A DNA stretch of 8,469 nt from Verrucomicrobiales bacterium (lineage in GTDB: Bacteria; Verrucomicrobiota; Verrucomicrobiia; Verrucomicrobiales; DEV007): positions 1 to 8,469 of the forward strand of contig JACETS010000112.1 in assembly GCA_013911195.1 (NCBI GenBank), given 5' to 3'. The position numbers and the translations under genes were made by a program. Position 1 is the stretch's first letter, and each line of letters begins with the position of its first letter. A model generated the notes under the pieces. It had not been told where the DNA came from, made no database searches, and saw nothing but the letters and a program-made list of their open reading frames with translations. This document shows positions 1-6,720 of the stretch, in pieces.

Positions 1-1706
1 TTATTCGAGATTTAATGGCGTTGGATGTCTTTGCCAGCTTAGATAGTTCAATTGAGCCGGAGGTTGCTACTCAGATTTGTGAAAAGCATGGGTTTGTTTT
101 TGAAAAGGAAAAGAGAGAAAAAGGAGGCGGTGTTCATAAGGTTGAAGAGGTTATTGAGGAACCTCCTCCACCAGAACCTGAAGAAAAGGGTGAGGAAGAA
201 TTGCCATTGCGTCCTCCTGTAGTGACTGTTATGGGACATGTTGATCATGGGAAGACGTCAATATTAGATGCTATAAGGAAGAGTAGAGTGGCTGCTGGTG
301 AAGCTGGTGGAATCACACAGCATATAAATGCATACAGCGTTGAACATGACGGAGCGAACATTACATTTATTGATACTCCTGGGCACGCAGCGTTTACAGA
401 AATGAGAGCAAGAGGTGCTAATATTACGGATATTGTTGTATTAGTAGTTGCTGCAAATGATGGAATTATGCCAACAACTCATGAGGCAATAAGTCATGCT
501 CGAGCCGCAGGTGTTACTATAATTATTGCAATCAACAAGATAGATCTTCCTAATGCAGACATTAATAAGGTTATTGCTCAACTACAAGAGAATGATCTAA
601 CTCCAGAGGATTGGGGAGGAGAAACCATATGTGTTCAAACATCTGCAACTCAGGGTTTAGGAGTAGATGATCTATTGGAAATGATAGCTCTTCAGTCCGA
701 AGTAATGGAGTTGAGGGCGAATCCTGAAGGTGATGCTCGAGGCATTGTAATTGAAGCAAGCAGTAAAGCTGGTAAAGGTTCTACTGCTAGTATAATTGTA
801 AAAACTGGAAATCTTAAGGTGGGCGATTCATTCATATGTGGTCCATATTATGGCAAAGTTAAGTTATTGCTTGATGATCGTGGGAATCAATTGAAAGAGG
901 CGGGCCCCTCAATGCCTATTGAAGTTTTGGGTTTTAGTGGTGTTCCGAAAGTAGGAGACGAGTTGGTGGTAATGGAGAGTGAAAGAGGAGTCAAAAAACT
1001 TAGCGAAGAAAGATTAGAGGAATTGAGGCATGAAAAACTTATGAAGCCAGTGAAGGCAAGGCTTCAGGATATTTGGGCGGATGTTGGTTCCAGTAAGAAA
1101 ACTCTAAAGCTTGTTCTTAAGGCAGATGTTCAAGGTTCTATTCAGGCCATTGAAGGATCTCTCATGGAAATTGAGAGTGATAAAGTAGAGATTGAGATTT
1201 TGCACAAGGCGGCAGGCCCAATTTCTGAATCTGATGTTTTACTATGTAGTGCTTCGGATGGAATAATTATTGGGTTTGGGGTTAAAGTCGAAAATAAAGC
1301 TTTAAAATTAAGTAAACAGGAGAGTGTTGAAATTAGATTATACAGTGTCATTTATGAGCTAATTGATCAGATTAAAGAGGCAATGTTGGGTATGCTCGAT
1401 ACTGAAACTAGAGAAAAGGTCCTTGGCAGGGCTGAGGTTAAAGAGGTATTTAAAATTAAGAGAGGGCGAGTTGGTGGTTGCATAGTGAATGAGGGGCAGA
1501 TTAATAGAAATGCTAGAGCTAGGGTAATTAGAGAGGGACAAGCAGTTTATGATGGAGGTTTTCAAACTTTGAAAAGATTCCAAGATGAAGCTGAAACTGT
1601 AAAAATGGGTCTTGAGTGCGGAATTCGACTCGGAAATTATTTAGAGTACGAAGTTGGGGACATTATTGAATGTTACGAGTTAGAAAAAGTTGAACAGACT
1701 TTGTAA
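1..1706 (+). CDS. infB: Translation initiation factor IF-2, 5'-truncated by the window edge
   Basis: IF-2 is the GTPase that places fMet-tRNA on the 30S subunit and promotes subunit joining in the cytoplasm. Numbering from the ATG at 15, I see the end of an IF2_N domain (about 1-35), an acidic Pro/Glu-rich linker (41-65), then the G domain with G1 GHVDHGKT (74-81), the G2 threonine in GGITQHI (98-104), G3 DTPGH (120-124), G4 NKID (174-177) and G5 SAT (210-212). Domain II follows (about 240-325), then domain III (about 360-460) and the C-terminal fMet-tRNA-binding domain with ECGIRLGNYLEYEVGDIIE (534-552). The ATG at 15 is not the true start: the frame stays open to the left edge and the preceding codons read IRDL, which continue the IF2_N fold. 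Bacterial IF-2 is usually 700-1000 residues, so a few hundred N-terminal residues lie outside. It ends in TAA. It leads the operon seen here; nusA commonly lies upstream in other genomes. Confidence 0.98.
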   Translation, partial: IRDLMALDVFASLDSSIEPEVATQICEKHGFVFEKEKREKGGGVHKVEEVIEEPPPPEPEEKGEEELPLRPPVVTVMGHVDHGKTSILDAIRKSRVAAGEAGGITQHINAYSVEHDGANITFIDTPGHAAFTEMRARGANITDIVVLVVAANDGIMPTTHEAISHARAAGVTIIIAINKIDLPNADINKVIAQLQENDLTPEDWGGETICVQTSATQGLGVDDLLEMIALQSEVMELRANPEGDARGIVIEASSKAGKGSTASIIVKTGNLKVGDSFICGPYYGKVKLLLDDRGNQLKEAGPSMPIEVLGFSGVPKVGDELVVMESERGVKKLSEERLEELRHEKLMKPVKARLQDIWADVGSSKKTLKLVLKADVQGSIQAIEGSLMEIESDKVEIEILHKAAGPISESDVLLCSASDGIIIGFGVKVENKALKLSKQESVEIRLYSVIYELIDQIKEAMLGMLDTETREKVLGRAEVKEVFKIKRGRVGGCIVNEGQINRNARARVIREGQAVYDGGFQTLKRFQDEAETVKMGLECGIRLGNYLEYEVGDIIECYELEKVEQTL

Positions 1707-1766
1707 AGCTAATTTTATTCAATAATCATTGAGTTTTTAGAACCTATTACCATTGTTTTAGATAAT

Positions 1767-2147
1767 ATGAGTCAACGTCTTTTGCGGGTTCGCGAGCTGC
1801 TAAAAAGAGAAATCGGATCTTTGCTTTCAAATGATTACTCGTTCAATGCTTTGGTTACAGTCAATGATGTTGATGTAACGCCCGATTTAAAGAATGCACA
1901 CATCTTTATTGGTATCATTGGAAATGAATCTGAAAAAATAAAGATAGTTAACAGGCTAAACAAAGAAAGAGGTTCAATTCAGCATAAAGTTTCGAAAAGG
2001 GTTGTTATGAAATTTACACCTAAAATGCATTTTAAATCGGATCTCTCCATAGAAAGAGGGGTTAGGACATTATCAGTCATTGAAAGTTTGGATGATGATA
2101 GAAACAAAAAAGATGAAGGTCCGGATAATTCATCAAATCATGAATAA
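1767..2147 (+). CDS. rbfA: Ribosome-binding factor A
   Basis: RbfA binds the 30S precursor and assists late 16S rRNA 5'-end maturation and cold adaptation. The 126-residue product has the family's usual length. It opens with the typical N-terminal helix (SQRLLRVRELLKREIGSLL). The beta strand ALVTVNDVDVTPDLKNAHIF (28-47) follows, and then the KH-type II core with the NKERGSIQHKVSKRVVMKFTP segment and MHFKSDLSIERG (87-98). The tail after about residue 108 (DDDRNKKDEGPDNSSNHE) is charged and probably disordered. The ATG at 1767 is preceded by a TA-rich stretch (TTTTAGATAAT) with no Shine-Dalgarno sequence. The infB-rbfA pairing is widely conserved and supports the call. The 60-bp gap from infB is the largest in this operon. 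Confidence 0.96.
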   Translation: MSQRLLRVRELLKREIGSLLSNDYSFNALVTVNDVDVTPDLKNAHIFIGIIGNESEKIKIVNRLNKERGSIQHKVSKRVVMKFTPKMHFKSDLSIERGVRTLSVIESLDDDRNKKDEGPDNSSNHE

Positions 2148-2166
2148 ATCTCTAGAAAATATCTAA

Positions 2167-3159
2167 TTGGTGAATGCTAAGTACAATAATTGCAGCTACA
2201 AAGAAATTTGGCAAAAAATTGCTGACTCTTCCAAGATATTGTTATTATCGCATGTTCGACCAGATGGAGATGCAATTGGATCACAAATTTCACTTGGTGC
2301 AAGTTTAGAGGGCATAGGAAAGGATGTTTTCCTTATCAATGAAGACGGATGTCCTGATAATCTAAAATTTTTAAAAGGTTCGGAAAAAATATTAAAACCT
2401 AATAATTATGAGGGCGCAGCAGACTTATGTATTGTGCTAGATACCGCAAACTTCGAGAGGGTTGGTTCAGTGTGTGGGCAATTAGCTGAAGATTGCGATA
2501 GTATAATTAATATTGATCACCACATTACCAATGAGAAGTACGGAGATCTGTATTTTGTTGATCCTGAGGTCCCAGCTACCGCTCAAATTGTATATGAATT
2601 AATATGCAGTCATCAATTGCCAATTAGTGAAGAATCAAGAGATGCAATATTTATAGGATTATCAACAGACACTGGTGGCTTTAGATATCCTGCGACAACT
2701 TCCCGTTCTTTTGAGATAGGTGCACATTTAATTAAGCTAGGAGCTGATTGTGGGGAATTATCATCAAATATGTATGAGAGATATTCTTTGAAAAGAATAG
2801 AGTTGTTAAAAGAATTGTTGGGCAATTTGAAAATCTCCTCATGTGGCAGGGTAGCATCATGGATTTTAGACATGGATACCAAACTTCGGCTTTCTTTGAA
2901 GCCAGAAGACAGTGAAAATTTGACTGATTTACTTAGGGGAATCAATACCGTAGAGGTTGCGGTTTTTTTCGAAGAGTTAAAATCGGATTATGTAAGAATC
3001 AGCATGCGATCAAAAAATACTAAGGTTGCTGATGTTAGTAAGATATGTGCCAATTTTGGAGGAGGAGGGCATCCATTAGCTTCAGGAGCTAAAACAAAAG
3101 GTGATGTATCTAAAATTGCAGATGAGGTTCTGAGTTATATTGATAGAACGATTATTTAA
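2167..3159 (+). CDS. nrnA: DHH/DHHA1 phosphoesterase, NrnA-type nanoRNase / pAp phosphatase
   Basis: NrnA-type enzymes degrade 2-5 nt RNAs left by RNA decay and can dephosphorylate 3'-phosphoadenosine 5'-phosphate, using metal ions. Visible motifs are HVRPDGDAIGS (29-39) carrying metal-ligand His29, Asp33 and Asp35; VLDTAN (90-95); the DHH triad (117-119) in NIDHHITNEKYGD; STDTGGFRYPAT (166-177); and the C-terminal DHHA1 signature GGGGHPLASGA (298-308). At 330 residues it matches the family. The in-frame codon just before 2167 is TAA, and the only plausible starts ahead of the conserved core are TTG at 2167 and GTG at 2170, so the gene uses a non-ATG start. It lies 19 bp after rbfA and 3 bp before truB, an arrangement common in bacteria where nrnA sits in the infB operon. 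Whether RNA or pAp is the main substrate cannot be decided here. Confidence 0.93.
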   Translation: MVNAKYNNCSYKEIWQKIADSSKILLLSHVRPDGDAIGSQISLGASLEGIGKDVFLINEDGCPDNLKFLKGSEKILKPNNYEGAADLCIVLDTANFERVGSVCGQLAEDCDSIINIDHHITNEKYGDLYFVDPEVPATAQIVYELICSHQLPISEESRDAIFIGLSTDTGGFRYPATTSRSFEIGAHLIKLGADCGELSSNMYERYSLKRIELLKELLGNLKISSCGRVASWILDMDTKLRLSLKPEDSENLTDLLRGINTVEVAVFFEELKSDYVRISMRSKNTKVADVSKICANFGGGGHPLASGAKTKGDVSKIADEVLSYIDRTII

Positions 3160-3162
3160 TTT

Positions 3163-3876
3163 ATGGAAAACGTAGATGGAGTATTATTGGTAGATAAGGA
3201 TCCAGATATGACCTCTCATGATGTTGTGTCGGTTGCTAGAAGGACTTTAGGCCAAAAAAAAATTGGTCATTGTGGAACCCTAGACCCTATGGCTACTGGG
3301 CTACTAATTCTTACCTTAGGTAGAGGTACTAAGATTCAAGATCTCTTGATGGCAGAGGATAAGGAGTATGTTGGAACAGTTAGGCTAGGAGAGGAGACAA
3401 CAACTCAAGATAAGGAGGGAGAAATAGTTCTATCTAAAGACGTTCCTGAATTAGATGAACATGGTATATTATCTGTCCTCAAAGATTTTACAGGGGATTT
3501 TCATCAAACTCCTCCAATGGTGAGTGCGATTAAAAAGGATGGCGTTCCTTTGTATAAGTTAGCCCGTCAAGGTAAAGAAGTTAAAAGGGAGCCTAGGTTA
3601 GTACATGTTTATGATTATGAATTAACATCCTTGAATTTACCGGAATTTGATTTTCGAGTTATTTGCAGCAAGGGTTTTTACGTGCGTACATATGCTCATG
3701 AAATAGGCATGAAAATTGGTTGTGGCGCACATCTAAGTTCTTTGAGAAGAACAAAATCAGGAAAGTTTAGTGCAGATGGCGCAATAACATTTGATGAATT
3801 GAAAAACGGAACCCGCGAAAGTGTTGCAGAGCGAGCCTTGAGCTTATCAGAAGTTTCTAAATTACGTGGTGTCTAA
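3163..3876 (+). CDS. truB: tRNA pseudouridine-55 synthase TruB, short form
   Basis: TruB isomerises U55 in the T-loop of tRNAs. The 237-residue product shows the catalytic segment GHCGTLDPMATGLLIL (35-50) with nucleophile Asp41. It also has the KEYVG motif (67-71), the PPMVSAIKKDGVPLYKLAR block (117-135), the active-site arginine region CSKGFYVRTYAHEIG (168-182) with Arg175, and the LRRTKSGKF block (194-202). It ends soon after the catalytic domain, so the C-terminal PUA domain of the roughly 310-residue E. coli enzyme is absent. The start ATG lies 3 bp after the nrnA stop (TAATTTATG), which suggests translational coupling. There is no Shine-Dalgarno sequence. A run of nine A at 3254-3262 lies within codons for GQKKIG just before the catalytic block. 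Confidence 0.96.
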   Translation: MENVDGVLLVDKDPDMTSHDVVSVARRTLGQKKIGHCGTLDPMATGLLILTLGRGTKIQDLLMAEDKEYVGTVRLGEETTTQDKEGEIVLSKDVPELDEHGILSVLKDFTGDFHQTPPMVSAIKKDGVPLYKLARQGKEVKREPRLVHVYDYELTSLNLPEFDFRVICSKGFYVRTYAHEIGMKIGCGAHLSSLRRTKSGKFSADGAITFDELKNGTRESVAERALSLSEVSKLRGV

Positions 3877-3885
3877 TCTACTTAT

Positions 3886-3897
3886 ATGTTTCGGTGA
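3886..3897 (+). promoter_or_regulatory. Three-codon ATG ORF overlapping the ribF start
   Basis: In the truB-ribF gap an ATG at 3886 opens the mini-frame ATG TTT CGG TGA. Its stop at 3895-3897 overlaps the apparent GTG start of ribF at 3894. It could couple translation by stop-start reinitiation, be a chance occurrence in TA-rich sequence, or mark a one-base deletion that separated ribF from its original ATG. The sequence shows only the arrangement; function is inference. Confidence 0.3.
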
Positions 3898-4817
3898 GAT
3901 TAAAAAGTTTTAGTGAGCTCAATTCTGTTAATGGAGTAGTTAACATTGCTATTGGTATTTTTGACGGTGTTCATAGAGGACATGCTGCTGTTATTAATGA
4001 GGCATGCTCCCAACCTGGGGTTGCTGTAGTCATGACATTCGACCCGCACCCAATCAGTATTGTAAATCCTTCCAGGGCGCCAAAAATTTTAAACTCACTC
4101 GGCCATAGGCAGACTTTAATTGAGAGACTAGGTGTCGAATATTTTATGGTACTTCCCTTTGATCATGACAGAGCACATCAATGTCCAGAGCAATTTCTGG
4201 ATGAAATAGTCGAATCTTGCAGATTAGGTTCAATTTGCGTTGGAGATGATTTCAGATTCGGTAAAGGAAGAAAAGGAGATGCTAAGTTGATTGAAAAATT
4301 TGCAGAAAGGTATGAGTTTAAATTAAAAGTAGTTAAAAGAATTAAAGATGACTCTCAATGTATAATTAGTAGTAGTCGAGTGAGAGACCTACTGGCGAAC
4401 GCTGAACTTAGTGCTGTAGCAAATTTATTGGGGCGGAAATTTTCAGTTTCAGGGTCGGTTGAAAGAGGAAACATGATGGGTCGTAAATTCGGCTTCCCGA
4501 CAGCAAATCTAGACTGTTTAGTTCCCGAAATGATGCCTCATGGTGTTTATGCAATTAAAGCTTTGTATAATAATGAATGTCTAAATGGTATTGCGAATCT
4601 AGGATTTAGACCAACCGTAAATGATGCAAATGATGTTGATCCCTTGCTGGAAGTGCATTTATTTGACTTTGATCAGGACCTGTACGGTCAAGAGTTAGAA
4701 GTTTTATTTGTAGACTTTTTAAGGTCTGAAAAAAAATTCAATAACATTGATTCGCTAAAGTTACAGATTAACAAAGATATCATAATCACAAAGAATCTAT
4801 TAAAGAAAGATAGCTGA
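3894..4817 (+). CDS. ribF: Bifunctional riboflavin kinase / FAD synthetase
   Basis: RibF phosphorylates riboflavin to FMN and adenylates FMN to FAD in the cytosol. The N-terminal adenylyltransferase domain carries GIFDGVHRGH (21-30, the nucleotidyltransferase G-F-D-G-x-H-x-G-H motif), TFDPHP (48-53), GDDFRFGKGRKGD (117-129) and SSSRVRDLL (159-167). The C-terminal flavokinase domain carries RGNMMGRKFGFPTANL (191-206), HGVYA (216-220), NLGFRPTV (235-242) and LLEVHLFDFDQDLYGQ (251-266), with the expected catalytic Glu253. Length (307) is normal. The frame is open only back to the truB stop and holds no ATG there, so GTG at 3894 is the best start, 17 bp downstream of truB; a three-codon ATG ORF overlaps it. 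The gene ends in TGA, the only such stop here. In many bacteria rpsO follows ribF, but here a convergent gene does. Confidence 0.96.
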   Translation: MRLKSFSELNSVNGVVNIAIGIFDGVHRGHAAVINEACSQPGVAVVMTFDPHPISIVNPSRAPKILNSLGHRQTLIERLGVEYFMVLPFDHDRAHQCPEQFLDEIVESCRLGSICVGDDFRFGKGRKGDAKLIEKFAERYEFKLKVVKRIKDDSQCIISSSRVRDLLANAELSAVANLLGRKFSVSGSVERGNMMGRKFGFPTANLDCLVPEMMPHGVYAIKALYNNECLNGIANLGFRPTVNDANDVDPLLEVHLFDFDQDLYGQELEVLFVDFLRSEKKFNNIDSLKLQINKDIIITKNLLKKDS

Positions 4818-4824
4818 AAGTTTT

Positions 4825-5583
4825 CTAAAGAGATTCCAATTCCATCACTACGGGGCAATGATCAGAGCCCAGTATTTCATTCATGATGTATGAGGTTTTT
4901 AAAGATTCTTTTATTTTTGAAGATATACACCAGTAATCAATTCTCCATCCTACATTGCGTTCCCTTGCACGAGCCCTGTAACTCCACCAAGAGTAATGGC
5001 CTTCACCTTTTTCAAGCTCTCTAAAGGTATCAATGAAACCAGAATCGATAATTCTTTGAAATCCACTTCTTTCTTCTTGGGTAAATCCTGGATTTTTTGA
5101 GTTCTCTTTAGGCCTTGCAAGATCAATTTCTTTGTGAGCAACATTCAGGTCTCCACATAAGATTACTGGTAATTTTTTTTCTAGTCCGTTTATGAAATGC
5201 AAAAAGTCTTCATCCCATTTTTGACGATAATTTAATCTTTTTAATTCATTTTGAGAATTTGGTGTATAAACATTTACCAAAAAGAAATTATCATATCTTA
5301 ACGTAATGACGCGCCCTTCTTTATCGTGTTCTTCAGTACCAATGCCATAAATTATCTCTAGAGGTTTCGATTTGCAGAAAATTGCAGTGCCTGAATAACC
5401 TGGTTTTTCGGCAGAGTTCCAGAAGGAATGATGATTTTTTGACCAATTATCATCAACTTGTTCCCTTTTTGCCTTAGTTTCTTGAATACAGAAAAAATCT
5501 GCATCTTGGGCTAAGAAGTATTCAGAAAACCCTTTTTTTTGGGCTGCCCTTATTCCATTTACGTTCCAGGATATGAATTTCAT
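4825..5583 (-). CDS. xth: Exodeoxyribonuclease III-family AP endonuclease
   Basis: Members of the ExoIII/APE1 endonuclease-exonuclease-phosphatase superfamily cut DNA at abasic sites and remove 3'-blocking groups in base excision repair. The 252-residue product begins MKFISWNVNGIRAA (metal-site Asn7) and carries QETKA with Glu35, NVYTPNS with Tyr106, GDLNVAH with Asp145 and Asn147, the family block NPGFTQEERSGF (164-175), WRIDYW with Asp216, and GSDHCPV with catalytic Asp241-His242. All key residues are present. The frame extends 16 codons further to an ATG at 5631, but MKFISWNVNG is the family's usual N-terminus, so I place the start at 5583. The gene converges on ribF with 7 bp between stop codons and diverges from the ABC operon. 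It has no evident functional link to either neighbour. Confidence 0.95.
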   Translation of the reverse strand: MKFISWNVNGIRAAQKKGFSEYFLAQDADFFCIQETKAKREQVDDNWSKNHHSFWNSAEKPGYSGTAIFCKSKPLEIIYGIGTEEHDKEGRVITLRYDNFFLVNVYTPNSQNELKRLNYRQKWDEDFLHFINGLEKKLPVILCGDLNVAHKEIDLARPKENSKNPGFTQEERSGFQRIIDSGFIDTFRELEKGEGHYSWWSYRARARERNVGWRIDYWCISSKIKESLKTSYIMNEILGSDHCPVVMELESL

Positions 5584-5652
5584 AAAAATTATTAGGCAAT
5601 TTGAGGCTATTACTACTTGAAAAAAAGTCAAAAAGAGTAAACAAATTTCTTT

Positions 5653-5673
5653 CCCCTAATCGTTTTTTAGGGG
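5653..5673. promoter_or_regulatory. Perfect 7-bp inverted repeat in the divergent intergenic region
   Basis: CCCCTAA at 5653-5659 and TTAGGGG at 5667-5673 are exact reverse complements around a 7-nt T-rich spacer. They lie in the 133-bp region between the divergent xth start (5583) and the ABC ATPase start (5717). The arm nearer the ABC gene ends 43 bp upstream of its ATG. The repeat could be an operator or a 5'-UTR hairpin. No U-tract follows on either strand, so a factor-independent terminator is unlikely. I found no convincing -35/-10 pair in the rest of the region. Confidence 0.35.
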
Positions 5674-5716
5674 TATCCACTCAATACTCACCCATTAAAC
5701 CCAAATCTAAATTAAC

Positions 5717-6685
5717 ATGATATCAGTAAAAAACCTCTCCAAGAGTTTTGGACAGAAGTTGGCAGTTGATTCGGTCTCATTTGAAGTGAAGAAAGGTGAA
5801 GTGCTAGGTTTTCTTGGGCCAAATGGAGCCGGAAAATCCACTACGATGCGTATGGTAACAGGTTATCTGCCACCAACTTCAGGTGAAGTCGAAATTGATG
5901 GAATAAACGTGGTAGAAAATCCAATTCTAGCTAAACAAAAAATTGGTTATCTTCCTGAGTCTGCACCTTTATATTCAGATATGACAGTTTCATCGTTTTT
6001 GTCTTTTGCTGCAGAAATAAGAGGTAAAAAATCAACAGATGTAGAATCTGCGATTGAAACGTGTTTTTTAGAGCCTGTTAAAAATCAGAGTATAGACACC
6101 TTATCAAAGGGGTACCGACATAGAACATGCCTCGCCCAATCTATACTTCACGATCCAGAGATATTAATCCTTGATGAGCCAACTGATGGTCTTGATCCTA
6201 ATCAGAAGCAGGAAGTTAGAAACCTAATTAAAAGAATGGGAGAAGATAAAGCAATTATCTTTTCTACTCACATATTAGAGGAGGTTGAAGCCGCCTGTAC
6301 AAGAGCGATTATCATTGATCAGGGTAGCGTTGTCGCTGATGGGACCCCTGAGCAACTTAAAGGAAAGTCAAAAGCAGCAGGTCTTTTAAGTGTTAGTATA
6401 ACGGGTATGGCTGGTAGTGGAATTTTATCTGAAATCAGATCCTTGCGTGATGTGACAGATGTTACTGAGCTTAGTTCTACTGATAGCTCATTTAAAGGTG
6501 AGGTTTATTCTTCAAAGAAAAACAATTCTCTATCTGAGGATGTTTTTAATTTGTGCAAAGACAAAGGGCTGCTTTTACAGGAGTTAAAAATAGAGGAGGG
6601 TAGATTGGATGATGTTTTTAGAGAAATAACTGTTGCTGATACCAAAATAGATAAAGAGCCTAAAGCTACCAAAGAGGAACAGTAA
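5717..6685 (+). CDS. ABC transporter ATP-binding protein, GldA-like
   Basis: This is the nucleotide-binding subunit of an ABC-2 type system and should power the permease encoded directly after it. Motifs in order: Walker A GPNGAGKST (34-42); a Q-loop region IGYLPESAPLY (77-87) with Glu where many ABC proteins have Gln, as is common in this GldA-like group; signature LSKGY (129-133); Walker B LILDEP (150-155); D-loop GLD (158-160); and H-loop His185 in IFSTH. About 90 residues beyond the ATPase core form a small C-terminal domain, followed by a Lys/Glu-rich tail (about 309-322). Length (322) is typical. The start is ATG with no Shine-Dalgarno sequence. It is the first gene of the second plus-strand operon, 35 bp before the permease. 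It resembles GldA of Bacteroidota, but the transported substrate is unknown and a gliding role should not be assumed. Confidence 0.93.
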   Translation: MISVKNLSKSFGQKLAVDSVSFEVKKGEVLGFLGPNGAGKSTTMRMVTGYLPPTSGEVEIDGINVVENPILAKQKIGYLPESAPLYSDMTVSSFLSFAAEIRGKKSTDVESAIETCFLEPVKNQSIDTLSKGYRHRTCLAQSILHDPEILILDEPTDGLDPNQKQEVRNLIKRMGEDKAIIFSTHILEEVEAACTRAIIIDQGSVVADGTPEQLKGKSKAAGLLSVSITGMAGSGILSEIRSLRDVTDVTELSSTDSSFKGEVYSSKKNNSLSEDVFNLCKDKGLLLQELKIEEGRLDDVFREITVADTKIDKEPKATKEEQ

Positions 6686-6720
6686 TTTATCAATAAAAAT
6701 CAATTAATATTATACTTGAT

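Noticed and set aside
1717..1738. Terminator-like stem (TTCAAT / ATTGAG) followed by five T after infB
   Set aside because: The stem is about seven base pairs, almost all A-T, with a G-T wobble and a four-base loop. It is too weak to call a terminator and lies inside what looks like one operon.
2613..2945. 110-codon minus-strand open frame within nrnA
   Set aside because: It lies wholly inside a clearly real gene with all DHH motifs, has no recognisable domain and no plausible start context.
5584..5631. Sixteen-codon N-terminal extension of xth from the ATG at 5631
   Set aside because: ExoIII proteins normally begin at MKFISWNVNG-like sequence. The extension has no family similarity and would run into the intergenic region.
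5590..5640. TTGACT on the minus strand (5613-5630 area) as a -35 for xth
   Set aside because: The only -10-like sequences, such as TAATAG, are about 13 bases away instead of 16-18. Poly-T sequence makes chance matches likely.
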